From Saprospiraceae bacterium (lineage in GTDB: Bacteria > Bacteroidota > Bacteroidia > Chitinophagales > Saprospiraceae), in contig JALHQW010000016.1 of NCBI GenBank assembly GCA_022841745.1, positions 62,001 through 126,000 of the forward strand: a stretch of 64,000 nucleotides of DNA, given 5' to 3'. Below, piece by piece: positions 17,198 through 25,990 of the stretch (positions are counted from its first letter, which is position 1; the number at the start of each line of letters is the position of its first letter). Both the position numbers and the translations under genes were made by a program. Under the pieces are notes generated by a model, which ran no database searches, was not told the origin of the DNA, and worked only from the letters and a program-made list of their open reading frames with translations.

Positions 17198-18549
17198 CCC
17201 CCGTCCACTGCCATTCTTATCCGCCAATCCATGGGCAGGTAGTTGTTCGAGCGGTTGTCAAGCACCTTCATCCAACCGAGCGGAAGCCCCCCGTAAGAGG
17301 CCAAGGTCCAGCCACGCTGCCATTCAGGTTTCCAGAGATTTTCTTTTTTCAAAAACAACAGTGCTTCGTCCCTCTCTAGGTCTGCCTTCGGCAAATCGGG
17401 GTGTAGGTCATTGGAAAGTGCAAGGGCGTGGGACGGCACAAGGTCTTGCTTTTTTAATTCCCCAATTTCGATGCCGATGGAGCGCTTCCGCAACGCTGAA
17501 GCTACCGTAAAAAGTGTATCCAACTGTGCCTTTGGCAAAGCAACTACTTCCCCTTGTGGTTTCCTATAAAACTCAAAATCGGCAGGCTTGGAAAAAAACG
17601 CTTGAACGATGGGCAGTTCCCTGGAAGTCAATCGCTGCCAATCCTTGGGCGGGTTGGTGGTTGCTGCCGCAATGGGCTGTTCACCCGTTTTGCGCAAGCA
17701 AGCCATGAAAAAGCCTTCGCCCCGTACTCGGTGCGGGAAGCATTGGTAGCCGAGTTTTTGCGTTGCAATGCCCCATTCCGAAGGAAAGCTCAATGCTGCT
17801 GGCTCAAAGCCGCCATTGTCCATCAACCATTGGACGTTCTGCTCATTTTCCAGCGAATTGAAGGTGCAGGTCGAGTAAAGCATCACGCCGCCCGTTCTCA
17901 CCAAGTCCTTGGCAGCCGACAGTATCCTTTGCTGGCGTGCAGCGCACATAGCTACACTTGCCTCCGACCAATGCGAGGCAGCATCCTCGTCCTTGCGGAA
18001 AAGCCCCTCGCCGGAGCAAGGGGCATCCACTACCACCAAATCGAAGAAGCCATTCAAACGGCCAAAATCCTCGGGGTCGTGGTTGCTGACGGAGAGATTG
18101 GCATGGCCCCATTTTTCGAGGTTCATCTTCAGTGGTGCAATGCGGCTTTGGATCACCTCATTGCTCAGCAAAAAACCAGCCTCGCCAATGGCGGAGAGCA
18201 AAAGGGTGGATTTGCCGCCCGGCGCTGCGCAAAGGTCGAGCACCCGCAGTGGCTGCCCAATTCCCGTTGTTTGCCGCAATGCTTCGTAAATCAACATGGA
18301 TGACGCCTCCTGCACATAGTAGGCCCCCGCATGAAAACGGGGATCGAGGGTGAAACTGGGGCGCTCCGGCAAATAGCGGCCATCGGGCTGCCAGGGAATC
18401 GGCTCCGACTGGGCCAACTCCGTGCTTGGCTTAGCAGGGTTGCGCCGAATGCTCACTGGCGGCGGTTGGCTCATTGCTTCGAGGAAGGCAGGGAACTCCG
18501 AGCCGAGGTCGGCTTTCATGCGGTCGAGAAAAGTGGAAGGAAGGGACAA
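17191..18549 (-). CDS. RsmF-like 16S rRNA m5C methyltransferase (NOL1/NOP2/sun)
   Basis: This 452-aa cytosolic SAM-dependent RNA cytosine-C5 methyltransferase has an N-terminal LPSTFLDRMKADLGSEFPAFLEA with PPPVSIRRNP, the RsmF hallmark. SAM-binding VLDLCAAPGGKS follows, then VVDAPCSGEG (motif IV cysteine) and YSTCTFNSLENE (catalytic cysteine motif VI). A C-terminal PUA-like/RsmF-type domain ends DWRIRM. The track start is TTG; the conserved LPSTF block supports it over ATG 18519. The last residues, AVDGGR, are encoded by an intergenic GTCCACCGTC-type repeat, so the stop codon appears to have moved into repeat DNA. Substrate position is not predictable. Confidence 0.9.
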   Translation of the reverse strand: MSLPSTFLDRMKADLGSEFPAFLEAMSQPPPVSIRRNPAKPSTELAQSEPIPWQPDGRYLPERPSFTLDPRFHAGAYYVQEASSMLIYEALRQTTGIGQPLRVLDLCAAPGGKSTLLLSAIGEAGFLLSNEVIQSRIAPLKMNLEKWGHANLSVSNHDPEDFGRLNGFFDLVVVDAPCSGEGLFRKDEDAASHWSEASVAMCAARQQRILSAAKDLVRTGGVMLYSTCTFNSLENEQNVQWLMDNGGFEPAALSFPSEWGIATQKLGYQCFPHRVRGEGFFMACLRKTGEQPIAAATTNPPKDWQRLTSRELPIVQAFFSKPADFEFYRKPQGEVVALPKAQLDTLFTVASALRKRSIGIEIGELKKQDLVPSHALALSNDLHPDLPKADLERDEALLFLKKENLWKPEWQRGWTLASYGGLPLGWMKVLDNRSNNYLPMDWRIRMAVDGGR

Positions 18550-18759
18550 ATGAAATTGGGAAATTAAGAAATTGGGAAATGAAGTACCATCGGCAAAATT
18601 AGGTCTTGTTTCGAGAATCTGGGTTTTGATAAAACCACAGCCATCATCTGTTGTTTCCCTTTCTTTGCGGCGGCAAACTGGCAGACTTATTTTTACTTGA
18701 ACTATGCTGCTATTGTCGTTTGAACGGAATCAAATCACTGGCAATCAACCACTTGCCCT

Positions 18760-18805
18760 CCGTCAATCGTCCACCGTCAATCGTCCATCGTCAATCGTCC
18801 ACCGT
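18760..18805 (+). repeat. Three 14-bp CCGTCAATCGTCCA units upstream of the ABC exporter
   Basis: CCGTCAATCGTCCA at 18760-18773 and 18774-18787, then TCGTCAATCGTCCA at 18788-18801, plus CCGT. The array ends seven bases before the start at 18813. The words match those at 17166-17215 and 57359-57385. Confidence 0.85.
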
Positions 18806-18812
18806 TTAGTTT

Positions 18813-20663
18813 ATGTCAAAAGACAATACAACCAGCAAGCCCACTACCCCAGAAAACAAAAAACTGAACCTTGCCCAATTGCGCAAGGCATTGAAAATCT
18901 TCGAGTTCGTACGGCCATACCGTTGGGGTATTGCTGTGGGCTTATTTCTCCTTTTTCTTTCGAGCATGGTGTTTATGGTGTTTCCCTTCCTTTCTGGGGA
19001 GCTGATTAACATCGCCCAAGGCAGGTCTAAGTACGGTGTCTCCTTGAAACAGGTTGGCTTTTTCCTTATGGCTGTGCTAATAGGGCAGGGCTTTGTGTCC
19101 TATTACCGGGTGCAGCTTTTTGCCACCATTAGTGAAAAGGGAATTGCCGATGTTCGCAAAGCGCTGTACAGCAAAATCATCACGCTCCCCATTGTTTTCT
19201 TCGAAAAAAACAGAACAGGTGACCTCGTCAGCCGCCTCACTGCCGATGTGGAGAAGCTATACAACGCCTTTTCCGTCACCATTGCAGAATTTGTTCGGCA
19301 AATCATCGTCCTCATTTCGGGCATCATCATATTGGCGGTGATGGCGCCTAAGTTGTCGCTTGTCATGCTGGCCACTTTCCCGGTCATTGTCATCGGAGCC
19401 ATGTTTTTTGGTAAAAAAATCAAGAAGCTTTCACAGCAACGGCAGGAGGAGTTGGCCCAATCCAATATTGTGCTGAACGAGACTATGACAACGATACAAG
19501 TGGTAAAAGCATTTACCAACGAGCTTTTTGAGACCCTTCGCTACGGTAAGGCGGTGGACAATACCGTGGCAGTTTCGCTCAGCTTTGCCCGTGGGCGTGC
19601 GCTCTTCACGGTGTTTATCGTGTCGGTGTTGTTCGGGGGACTTTTCTTTGTGATTTGGATGGGTGCATGGCTGTTGAGCAAGGGCGACATGGATGCCGGG
19701 CAGTTGGTTTCCTTTGTGGTTTATACGGCGGTCATTGGTGGTGCAATTGCTGGACTCGGCAATTTCTACACGGAATTGGTGGGGGCCATTGGTGCCACGG
19801 AGCGCATACGGGAGATTTTAGAGGAAAAAAGTGAAGTGAGCATGCCTATTGGCGTTGGAGGGTTTTCAAATAGGCAAGTGATTCAAAATCACCCCCCCAC
19901 CAAGGGAATAGGAAAAAGACTGGAAGGCCGGATCGAGTTCAAGGACGTCCACTTCAACTATCCGACCCGTGAAGACGTGAAGGTGTTGAAGGGCATAAAC
20001 ATCAGCGTGGCAGCCGGTGAAAAACTGGCGTTGGTGGGGCCGAGCGGGGCTGGCAAGTCCACCGTGATTCAACTATTGCTCAAGTTTTATGGTGTATTGG
20101 ATGGCGATATCACGGTGGATGGCCAAAGCATCTATTCGATGGATACGACGGACTATCGTCGAAACATCGCACTCGTGCCGCAGGAAGTGCTGTTGTTTGG
20201 AGGCACCATCCGGGAAAATATCCTTTACGGCAAACCCGATGCCACCGAGCCTGAAATCCTTGAAGCAGCAAGGCAGGCCAATGCCTTGGAGTTCATTGAA
20301 CGCTTCCCTGATGGATTAGACACGGTGGTGGGAGAGCGGGGCATCAAGCTATCGGGCGGGCAGCGGCAGCGCATTGCCATTGCTCGGGCAATTCTGAAAG
20401 ACCCTGCCATACTGCTGCTCGACGAAGCCACTTCCAGCCTGGATGCTGAATCGGAAAAAGTGGTGCAGGAAGCCCTCGATAAGCTGATGGAGGGACGAAC
20501 GAGCATCATCATCGCACACCGACTGGCCACTGTTCGCAACGTGGACAAGATTTGCGTGCTCGATGGTGGGCAAATTGTGGAGTCGGGTACGCATGAAGAG
20601 CTCTCGATGATTGCTGATGGACTTTACAACAGCTTGTCAAAATTGCAGTTCCAGCATGTATAG
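18813..20663 (+). CDS. ABC exporter, fused permease-ATPase (MsbA/LmrA type)
   Basis: This 616-aa half-transporter is expected to homodimerise in the inner membrane and export lipids, peptides or drugs. Residues 1-40 are a polar cytosolic lead. Six membrane helices span about 40-320, with the coupling-helix region GDLVSRLTADVEKLYNAFS. The ATPase domain follows: LALVGPSGAGKST (Walker A, near 408-417), the Q-loop in VPQEVLLFGGTIRENI, signature LSGGQRQRIAIARA near 512, Walker B ILLLDEATSSLDAESE near 532 and the switch histidine in IIIAHRLATV. The start is abutted by 14-bp repeats. The substrate is unknown; MsbA-like lipid flipping is one possibility. Confidence 0.93.
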   Translation: MSKDNTTSKPTTPENKKLNLAQLRKALKIFEFVRPYRWGIAVGLFLLFLSSMVFMVFPFLSGELINIAQGRSKYGVSLKQVGFFLMAVLIGQGFVSYYRVQLFATISEKGIADVRKALYSKIITLPIVFFEKNRTGDLVSRLTADVEKLYNAFSVTIAEFVRQIIVLISGIIILAVMAPKLSLVMLATFPVIVIGAMFFGKKIKKLSQQRQEELAQSNIVLNETMTTIQVVKAFTNELFETLRYGKAVDNTVAVSLSFARGRALFTVFIVSVLFGGLFFVIWMGAWLLSKGDMDAGQLVSFVVYTAVIGGAIAGLGNFYTELVGAIGATERIREILEEKSEVSMPIGVGGFSNRQVIQNHPPTKGIGKRLEGRIEFKDVHFNYPTREDVKVLKGINISVAAGEKLALVGPSGAGKSTVIQLLLKFYGVLDGDITVDGQSIYSMDTTDYRRNIALVPQEVLLFGGTIRENILYGKPDATEPEILEAARQANALEFIERFPDGLDTVVGERGIKLSGGQRQRIAIARAILKDPAILLLDEATSSLDAESEKVVQEALDKLMEGRTSIIIAHRLATVRNVDKICVLDGGQIVESGTHEELSMIADGLYNSLSKLQFQHV

Positions 20664-20709
20664 GACAGCAAAATACCCCTACCTTCAATCCCCAAAATCG
20701 GAAACCACC

Positions 20710-21930
20710 ATGCCGTTCATTTTTAGAAAAATCTACTTTTTAACCATCTTGTGCTGCTCGGCGATGGAACTACACAGCCAGCTTGGCTGCACCGACCCGC
20801 AAGCGCTCAATTTCGACCCAAGCGCCATGCAGAACGATGGCAGCTGCGAATACCCAGAAACACTTTATTTCCCCGAAGAAATCGCAACACTTCCAAGCAC
20901 GATTACCGAGGCATCAGGTGCCGAATTTTACAGTGACCAGCTATGGCTTCACCAAGATGGCGGCGTGAGTCCTGTGCTTCATACAATTGATACGGTAACA
21001 GGGGCTGTGCTGCAAACCCTCCCATTGCCCAGCCTCCAGAACACCGATTGGGAAGACCTCGCCGAGGACGAAACCCATCTTTACATCGGTGATTTTGGCA
21101 ACAACCTCGGCAACCGCACCGACCTCCGCATTTATAAAATCAATAAAAACGACCTGCTGGCGGGCACGGCCACTGCCGAGGTTATCGAGTTCGTTTTCAG
21201 CGACCAAACCGATTTTGCCCCAGCCAACCAAGCGCATAATTTCGATTGCGAGGCATTCATTGCCAAAGGGGATTCCCTTCACCTGTTTTCAAAACGCTGG
21301 CTGGATTTCAGGACCTACCACTACGTTTTACCTAAAACACCCGGCATATTCGAGGCAGAACTACGTGACAGCTTCGATGTGGGCTTCCTCACCTCGGCTG
21401 CCGACATGGCCGAGGATGGCACCCTGCTGTTGCTTGGCTATGAAGCCAACTCCGCTACCTCGATTTGGATGCTTTGGGACTACCCGGGCGCTCGGTTTTT
21501 TGCTGGCAACAAACGCCAAATCAAGCTTGGCAATGCCCTTAACATGAGCCAGGCAGAAGGCATTGCTTTCAGTTCGCACAACACGGGCTTTATATGCTCA
21601 GAAAAATTGTCCCTATTGCCGGCAAGGCTCTTGCGTTTTGATATTGGGCAATGGCTTTCGGGGCTTAGTACCACCCCAGAACCCAAGGGTAGTTTTAGCT
21701 TTGCGGCCTCACCCAACCCCTTTTCCCAGCAAATAATGGTTGATTTTCAAGGTGTTGCGGAGCAAAATGCAAGCTTGCAACTGTTGTCGCTGGATGGTCG
21801 TCCATTGCGGAGCAGCCCATTGCGAAGCGGGCAAAACTGGATTGAAACAAAGGAGCTAATTGCAGGAAACTACCTGATCCTGCTGAGGAACGGTGCAGAA
21901 ATTCGGGTTCAAAAATTGGCGAAGCAATAG
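20710..21930 (+). CDS. Secreted beta-propeller protein with T9SS type A C-terminus
   Basis: This 406-aa exported protein has a signal peptide (MPFIFRKIYFLTILCCSAMELHS), with start chosen at 20710. A short C-x-D-P module (CTDPQALNFDPSAMQNDGSC), frequent in surface proteins of Bacteroidota and probably Ca-binding or disulfide-bonded, comes next. About 280 residues follow with repeated propeller-like strands (TDWEDLAEDETHLYIGDFGNN, LRIYKINKNDL, AEGIAFSSHNTGFICSEK). Fold and function are inferred only from this pattern. The C-terminus, SFAASPNPFSQQIMVDFQG to ILLRNGAEIRVQKLAKQ, is a T9SS type A signal. It begins 46 bases after the ABC exporter stop and may be read through from it. Confidence 0.82.
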   Translation: MPFIFRKIYFLTILCCSAMELHSQLGCTDPQALNFDPSAMQNDGSCEYPETLYFPEEIATLPSTITEASGAEFYSDQLWLHQDGGVSPVLHTIDTVTGAVLQTLPLPSLQNTDWEDLAEDETHLYIGDFGNNLGNRTDLRIYKINKNDLLAGTATAEVIEFVFSDQTDFAPANQAHNFDCEAFIAKGDSLHLFSKRWLDFRTYHYVLPKTPGIFEAELRDSFDVGFLTSAADMAEDGTLLLLGYEANSATSIWMLWDYPGARFFAGNKRQIKLGNALNMSQAEGIAFSSHNTGFICSEKLSLLPARLLRFDIGQWLSGLSTTPEPKGSFSFAASPNPFSQQIMVDFQGVAEQNASLQLLSLDGRPLRSSPLRSGQNWIETKELIAGNYLILLRNGAEIRVQKLAKQ

Positions 21931-22004
21931 AAAATTGGCCCGGCATGCTTGAAAATCCCCGACAAGGTCGGTTCTTTGCCGAGCGAAAACCCAATCCAGT
22001 AACA

Positions 22005-22898
22005 ATGAACGCAGCATTTTTCAAAAGCATAGTAGATGCCAAGTGGTTTCAGCAGTTCGTCATCGGTACGATCGTGCTGGCTGGCATCGTGGTTGGTATA
22101 GAGACCTACCATGCCGAAATGCAGGCTTGGATGCCCGTCTTCCAAGTTATTGACTACCTGATTTTACTGGTCTTTACGCTTGAGGCAGTCATCAAAATCC
22201 TGGCAGAGGGCAACCGCCCTAGCAACTATTTCAAAGACCCTTGGAACGTTTTTGACTTCGTGATTGTGCTGGCTTGCTGGCTGCCCATCTTCCTGCCGCA
22301 GATGGACACGACCTTCGTGGCAGTGTTCCGCTTAGTACGGATTCTGAGGGTGCTGCGCCTGGTGTCAGCGCTGCCACAGCTCCGCATGTTGGTGGATGCC
22401 CTGCTGAAAAGCATCCCTTCAATGGGCTATGTCGGCATCTTGTTGTTCCTTTTGTTCTATATTTACGGGGCAATGGGCGTCTTCCTATTCGGAGGTAACG
22501 ACCCAGTCCATTTTGGCAATTTGCACACTTCCTTGCTTACGCTGTTCCAAATCGTGACCCTCGAAGGATGGGCCGATATTATGTACTTGAACATTTTTGG
22601 CTGCAACCATCCACAATGGGGCATCGAAAACTGTCCGAACCCAAAGGCAAACATGGTTGGCGGGGCACTGTACTTTATCTCGTTCGTGCTCGTAGGGACG
22701 ATGATCGTGCTGAACCTGTTCATCGGCGTCATCATGAACAGCATGGACGAAGTACGCAAGGAACAGGCCGCCGAAGAGCGCAGCAAACGCAAGGAGGACG
22801 GCATTGACCTCTTGGAAGACGACATCACCGAAATCCACGACCAGCTCAATGGCATAAAGGATAAACTGGATGCCATTGCGCTGAGGGTTAGGAAGTAG
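22005..22898 (+). CDS. Single-domain voltage-gated cation channel with TLEGWAD filter
   Basis: This 297-aa channel has the S1-S6 plan of the NaChBac/BacNav superfamily and should form homotetramers in the inner membrane. S1 begins near residue 18; S2/S3 contains YLILLVFTLEAVIKI and WNVFDFVIVLACW; S4 is FRLVRILRVLRLV with four arginines at every third position. The pore has FQIVTLEGWADIMY (filter residues 185-191), and S6 is FVLVGTMIVLNLFIGVIMNSM. The loop between filter and S6 carries two cysteines (GCNHPQWGIENCPNP). A C-terminal acidic coiled coil (about 265-297) fits BacNav tetramerisation. The filter is closer to Cav domain I TMEGWTD than to NaChBac TLESWAS; ion selectivity is therefore open. 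Start ATG 22005 is preferred over 21945. Confidence 0.9.
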   Translation: MNAAFFKSIVDAKWFQQFVIGTIVLAGIVVGIETYHAEMQAWMPVFQVIDYLILLVFTLEAVIKILAEGNRPSNYFKDPWNVFDFVIVLACWLPIFLPQMDTTFVAVFRLVRILRVLRLVSALPQLRMLVDALLKSIPSMGYVGILLFLLFYIYGAMGVFLFGGNDPVHFGNLHTSLLTLFQIVTLEGWADIMYLNIFGCNHPQWGIENCPNPKANMVGGALYFISFVLVGTMIVLNLFIGVIMNSMDEVRKEQAAEERSKRKEDGIDLLEDDITEIHDQLNGIKDKLDAIALRVRK

Positions 22899-23034
22899 TT
22901 GGCAGTTCGGCAGTTGGCAGTGGGTAATCAGTCAGCAGTCTTTAAGTCAGCCCATTGACCAAATAGTTTGCAATTGGCAGTTGCCCCAATCCGTAATCCG
23001 CATTTGTCATTCCCGCAGGGAACCTAATCCGCAT
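22898..23034 (+). repeat. Word-repeat cluster upstream of the Fe-S gene
   Basis: Two kinds of words occur here: GGCAGTT(GG/CGG)CAGT copies at about 22898-22985, then CCAATCCGTAATCCGCAT, a CATTCCCGCAGGGAACC element at 23004-23030, and TAATCCGCATTCC. The sense strand nearest the start codon at 23041 is G-poor. The CATTCCCGC element recurs at 51184-51249. Confidence 0.75.
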
Positions 23035-23040
23035 TCCAAA

Positions 23041-24372
23041 ATGATACAACTCATACTCTTCGCCATCGTCACCGCCACAGCGTTTTACCTTGCTGGGCGC
23101 AATTTCTTGAAAATCAGGAGGAACATCCTCTTGGGAAAGGATGAACCCGAACATTCTTCAACAGCGTCGTCCGGCGAGCGTTGGCGCAACGTGTTGTTGG
23201 TGGCCTTTGGCCAAAAAAAGATGTTTTCCCGGCCCATTCCGGCCATTTTCCACTTTTTCATCTATGCGGCTTTTTTGCTGACGCAAGTCGAGTTGCTTGA
23301 AATCTTCGTGGATGGTTTCACGGGCAAACACCGTGCTTTCAGTGGGGCATTGGGCGGGTTTTACACCTTTATCATCAGCTTGATAGAGCTATTGAGCCTA
23401 CTGGCCTTTGTGGCTACGGTCATCTTCCTCGCTCGCCGCAATGTGTTGAAAATCAGTCGTTTCCAAAAACCGGAGATGAAAGGATGGCCTTCAAAAGATG
23501 CCAACCTCATTCTGTTTGGGGAGATACTCCTGCTCACTGGCATATTCAGCATGAACGGGGCAGATACGGTATTGCAAAGCATGGGCGCCGAGCATTATCC
23601 ACAGGCCGGGCCGTTCCTGGTGAGCAGTAGTTTGGGGCCAGCCTTGTTTGGTGGAATGAGCGAAGGTGCGTTGGTTGCGATTGAACGATTCGGTTGGTGG
23701 CTCCATGCCCTGACTGTGTTCGGCTTCATGGTTTACTTGGCTTATAGCAAGCATTTGCACATATTCTTGGCTTTCCCGAACACTTACTATGCTCGCATCA
23801 ACCCCCGTGGCGAGGTGGCCAATATGCCAGCCATCCAAAAAGAAGTGGCCTCGATGATGAACCCCGAAGCTGCTCCACCCCCAACCCCTGAAGGGGGGGC
23901 GGAAGGTGAACTTTCTTTCGGTGCCAACGACGTGACCAAGCTCCATTGGCAAGACCTGATGGCTGCCTACACCTGCACCGAATGTGGCCGCTGCACGAGC
24001 GTCTGTCCCGCCAACATAACTGGCAAGAAGCTCAGCCCACGAAAAATCATGATGGACGTGCGGGACCGCCTCGAAGAAGTGGGCCGCAACATGGACGCCC
24101 AAAAATCCAGCACGCCCATTGACGATGGCAAAACACTTTTCGACTATATCAGCCGGGAGGAAATCCACGCTTGCACGACCTGCAACGCCTGCGTGGAAGC
24201 CTGCCCAGTTTTGATAAACCCCCTGGACATCATCCTGCAACTGCGCCGCCACGAAATCCTGATGGAAAGCGCCGGGCCAAGCGATTGGCTCCCATTGTTC
24301 AACAGCCTCGAAAACAGCCAAGCGGCTTGGGCGGTGAGCACGGAGCGGGATGGGTGGAAGCGTTTGGTTTGA
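23041..24372 (+). CDS. Membrane Fe-S protein, 4Fe-4S dicluster (HdrD/GlcF-type partner)
   Basis: This 443-aa protein has an N-terminal membrane domain (helices near 2-18, 65-85, 105-135, 165-185 and 225-245) with GWWLHALTVFGFMVYLAYSKHLHI histidines like a b-type haem/NarI fold. A soluble ferredoxin domain follows, with CTECGRCTSVCP near 312 and CTTCNACVEACPV near 378. It would pass electrons between the quinone pool and a CCG-domain subunit. That partner is encoded at 25990 on the same strand, but a secreted-protein gene lies between. An upstream in-frame ATG at 22981 would translate intergenic repeat DNA and is rejected. The physiological donor is unknown. Confidence 0.9.
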   Translation: MIQLILFAIVTATAFYLAGRNFLKIRRNILLGKDEPEHSSTASSGERWRNVLLVAFGQKKMFSRPIPAIFHFFIYAAFLLTQVELLEIFVDGFTGKHRAFSGALGGFYTFIISLIELLSLLAFVATVIFLARRNVLKISRFQKPEMKGWPSKDANLILFGEILLLTGIFSMNGADTVLQSMGAEHYPQAGPFLVSSSLGPALFGGMSEGALVAIERFGWWLHALTVFGFMVYLAYSKHLHIFLAFPNTYYARINPRGEVANMPAIQKEVASMMNPEAAPPPTPEGGAEGELSFGANDVTKLHWQDLMAAYTCTECGRCTSVCPANITGKKLSPRKIMMDVRDRLEEVGRNMDAQKSSTPIDDGKTLFDYISREEIHACTTCNACVEACPVLINPLDIILQLRRHEILMESAGPSDWLPLFNSLENSQAAWAVSTERDGWKRLV

Positions 24373-24377
24373 AGTAC

Positions 24378-24570
24378 TCAGTCCACAGTCCTGCAGTCCG
24401 GCAGTCCACAGTCCGGCAGTCTGGGACTAGGAACTTTTAAACGAATGACTGCGAATGACTGCGAATGAATAAAGACTGAAGACTGCTGACTAAAAAAACT
24501 GGAGCAACTCACAGATTTTAAAAAATGCGATAACCCCCAATCGTAAATCGTAAATCCGAAATCACCTGCC
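24378..24570 (+). repeat. Word-repeat cluster upstream of the interposed T9SS gene
   Basis: Copies of CAGTCC(A/G)(C/G)AGTCC occur at 24378-24423, GAATGACTGC copies at about 24444-24470, and CCCCAATCGTAAATCGTAAA with ATCCGAAATC at about 24535-24565. The part nearest the start at 24593 is G-poor on the sense strand. Confidence 0.75.
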
Positions 24571-24592
24571 CCCTGTTTCAAATTTAAAGACC

Positions 24593-25846
24593 ATGAAAAA
24601 ATTGCTCCTTTTCGTTTTGTTTGTTGCTGTGTTTTCAAGCTTGTTTGCGCAGCAAGATTTTTATATCGTTGACTCGCTCTACTGCCATGCCCACAATGGT
24701 GGGGTGGTCACGCCGACAGAACGCCAGTACAACCTCAGCTTTTCGCAGCGGGGCGAGGTGCTGGAAAGCCGCAGGGAACAGTTCCTTCCCTGGCTTGGCC
24801 AATGGCGCAACCTGTCGCATTTGACCTACGAATACAACAGCCAAGGCGATTTGGTGAAACAGACCGAACAGCGTTGGGACACCCTTGCGAACGCTTGGGT
24901 CAATCATGTCCGAATCAGCAATACCCCCAATGCCAATGGCGACTATGCCGAGGTGTTGAACGAGACTTGGGATGGACAAGGTTGGCAAAGCGTTGAAAAG
25001 GTTAAATCGGTCTTTGGGGCGAATGGAGTCATTGAATCGCTGACCCAGCAGGTTTGGGAAAACGGTGCTTGGCGCAACAACCTCCGCATTCTTTACGCCT
25101 CCAATTCACTTGGGAAATTCGTGCTGACCAAGTTCCAGCTTTGGAGCACCACCACCAACGCTTTCTATGACGTGAACCGCCAAACCTATTTCTACGATGC
25201 TGCGCAACCAGATCGGGAAGTAAAGCAAATCACGGAGGTTTACAACCAGTTTGAAATGCGCTGGGACAGCAGTAGCCAACAGTTGTTCAACTACGACAGC
25301 CAAAGCAACCTGACCGGGCTGACGACGCAACTTTGGAACAACCTGGACTCAAGTTGGACGAACTCAAACCGCATTTTCCAGAATTTCAATACGGTGGGCG
25401 ATGTCACCCTGCGCACGGAATTCGTTTGGAATGGCACGCTTTGGGTCAACTTCTTCCAAGTGAACAACGTCTATGACACGGTGGCCAACCTAACGAAGTT
25501 CGAAGTATCGCAATGGGACGTGACGCAGTGGAAATTGCTGACTACCTGCGACTTCTATCCCCGTTTGATTCAAATCATACAGGCGGCAAAAGAGCCGCTC
25601 GTACAGCCTTGCAACTGGCCAAATCCCTATCGTTTGGGGACTCCCGTGGAGTGCGATAATTTTACGGAAAACGAACTAAAGCAACTTGCCGTCTATGACC
25701 TTTCAGGTAGGTTGTTGCATTCGCAAAATATTGAAAAACAAGCAATCGTGGAGCTAAATGCTTCATTGCCCATCGGTTTTTACATCGTGAAAATCAATGG
25801 CGACAATGGCCTTTTTGCTCCGCAAAAAATCATGATAACGAACTGA
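24593..25846 (+). CDS. Secreted repeat protein with T9SS-like C-terminus
   Basis: This 417-aa exported protein has a signal peptide (MKKLLLFVLFVAVFSSLFAQ) and a series of about eight RHS/YD-like or DUF-type strands, each with a Trp and Asn: LTYEYNSQGDLVKQTEQRWDT, VWENGAWRNNLRI, FNYDSQSNLTGLTTQLWNN, FVWNGTLWVN. The C-terminus, LKQLAVYDLSGRLLHSQNIE to GFYIVKINGDNGLFAPQKIMITN, resembles a T9SS type A signal, though the usual PNP segment is replaced by WPNPYRLGT. It sits between two halves of an Fe-S/CCG pair, with repeat arrays on its upstream side and a large palindrome downstream. This looks like an insertion by recombination. The surface function is unknown. Confidence 0.82.
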   Translation: MKKLLLFVLFVAVFSSLFAQQDFYIVDSLYCHAHNGGVVTPTERQYNLSFSQRGEVLESRREQFLPWLGQWRNLSHLTYEYNSQGDLVKQTEQRWDTLANAWVNHVRISNTPNANGDYAEVLNETWDGQGWQSVEKVKSVFGANGVIESLTQQVWENGAWRNNLRILYASNSLGKFVLTKFQLWSTTTNAFYDVNRQTYFYDAAQPDREVKQITEVYNQFEMRWDSSSQQLFNYDSQSNLTGLTTQLWNNLDSSWTNSNRIFQNFNTVGDVTLRTEFVWNGTLWVNFFQVNNVYDTVANLTKFEVSQWDVTQWKLLTTCDFYPRLIQIIQAAKEPLVQPCNWPNPYRLGTPVECDNFTENELKQLAVYDLSGRLLHSQNIEKQAIVELNASLPIGFYIVKINGDNGLFAPQKIMITN

Positions 25847-25858
25847 GATTGCGCTATC

Positions 25859-25951
25859 TGCCAGACTAAGGTGACACCTCAAAAGGGCCACCTAAGTCTG
25901 CGGATAAGCCAAATTGAGGGCCCCCTTTTGAGGCGTCGCCTTAGTCTGGCA
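25859..25951. repeat. 29-bp imperfect palindrome, REP-like
   Basis: Arms 25859-25887 and 25923-25951 are complementary at 27 of 29 positions; the two mismatches would be G-U pairs in RNA. Core: CCAGACTAAGG with CCTTAGTCTGG, and CCTCAAAAGGG with CCCTTTTGAGG. The loop carries a degenerate third copy, CCACCTAAGTCTG. It follows the stop at 25846 and could act as a terminator or an extragenic palindrome. Confidence 0.7.
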
Positions 25952-25960
25952 AGCATCGAG

Positions 25961-25990
25961 TATCCAGCATCCAGCATCAAATATCCAGTA
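25961..25990 (+). repeat. TATCCAGCATCC word repeat overlapping the CCG-gene start
   Basis: TATCCAGCATCCAGCATCAA then ATATCCAGTATG. The final A is the first base of the ATG at 25990, and the word continues (TCCAGCATC) into codons 2-4. It is related to 1176-1198, 47780-47824 and 58222-58250. Confidence 0.75.

Noticed and set aside
22981-23040. N-terminal extension of the Fe-S protein from ATG 22981
   Set aside because: The added residues (CHSRREPNPHSK) are translated from a dispersed intergenic repeat and precede a normal membrane helix start.
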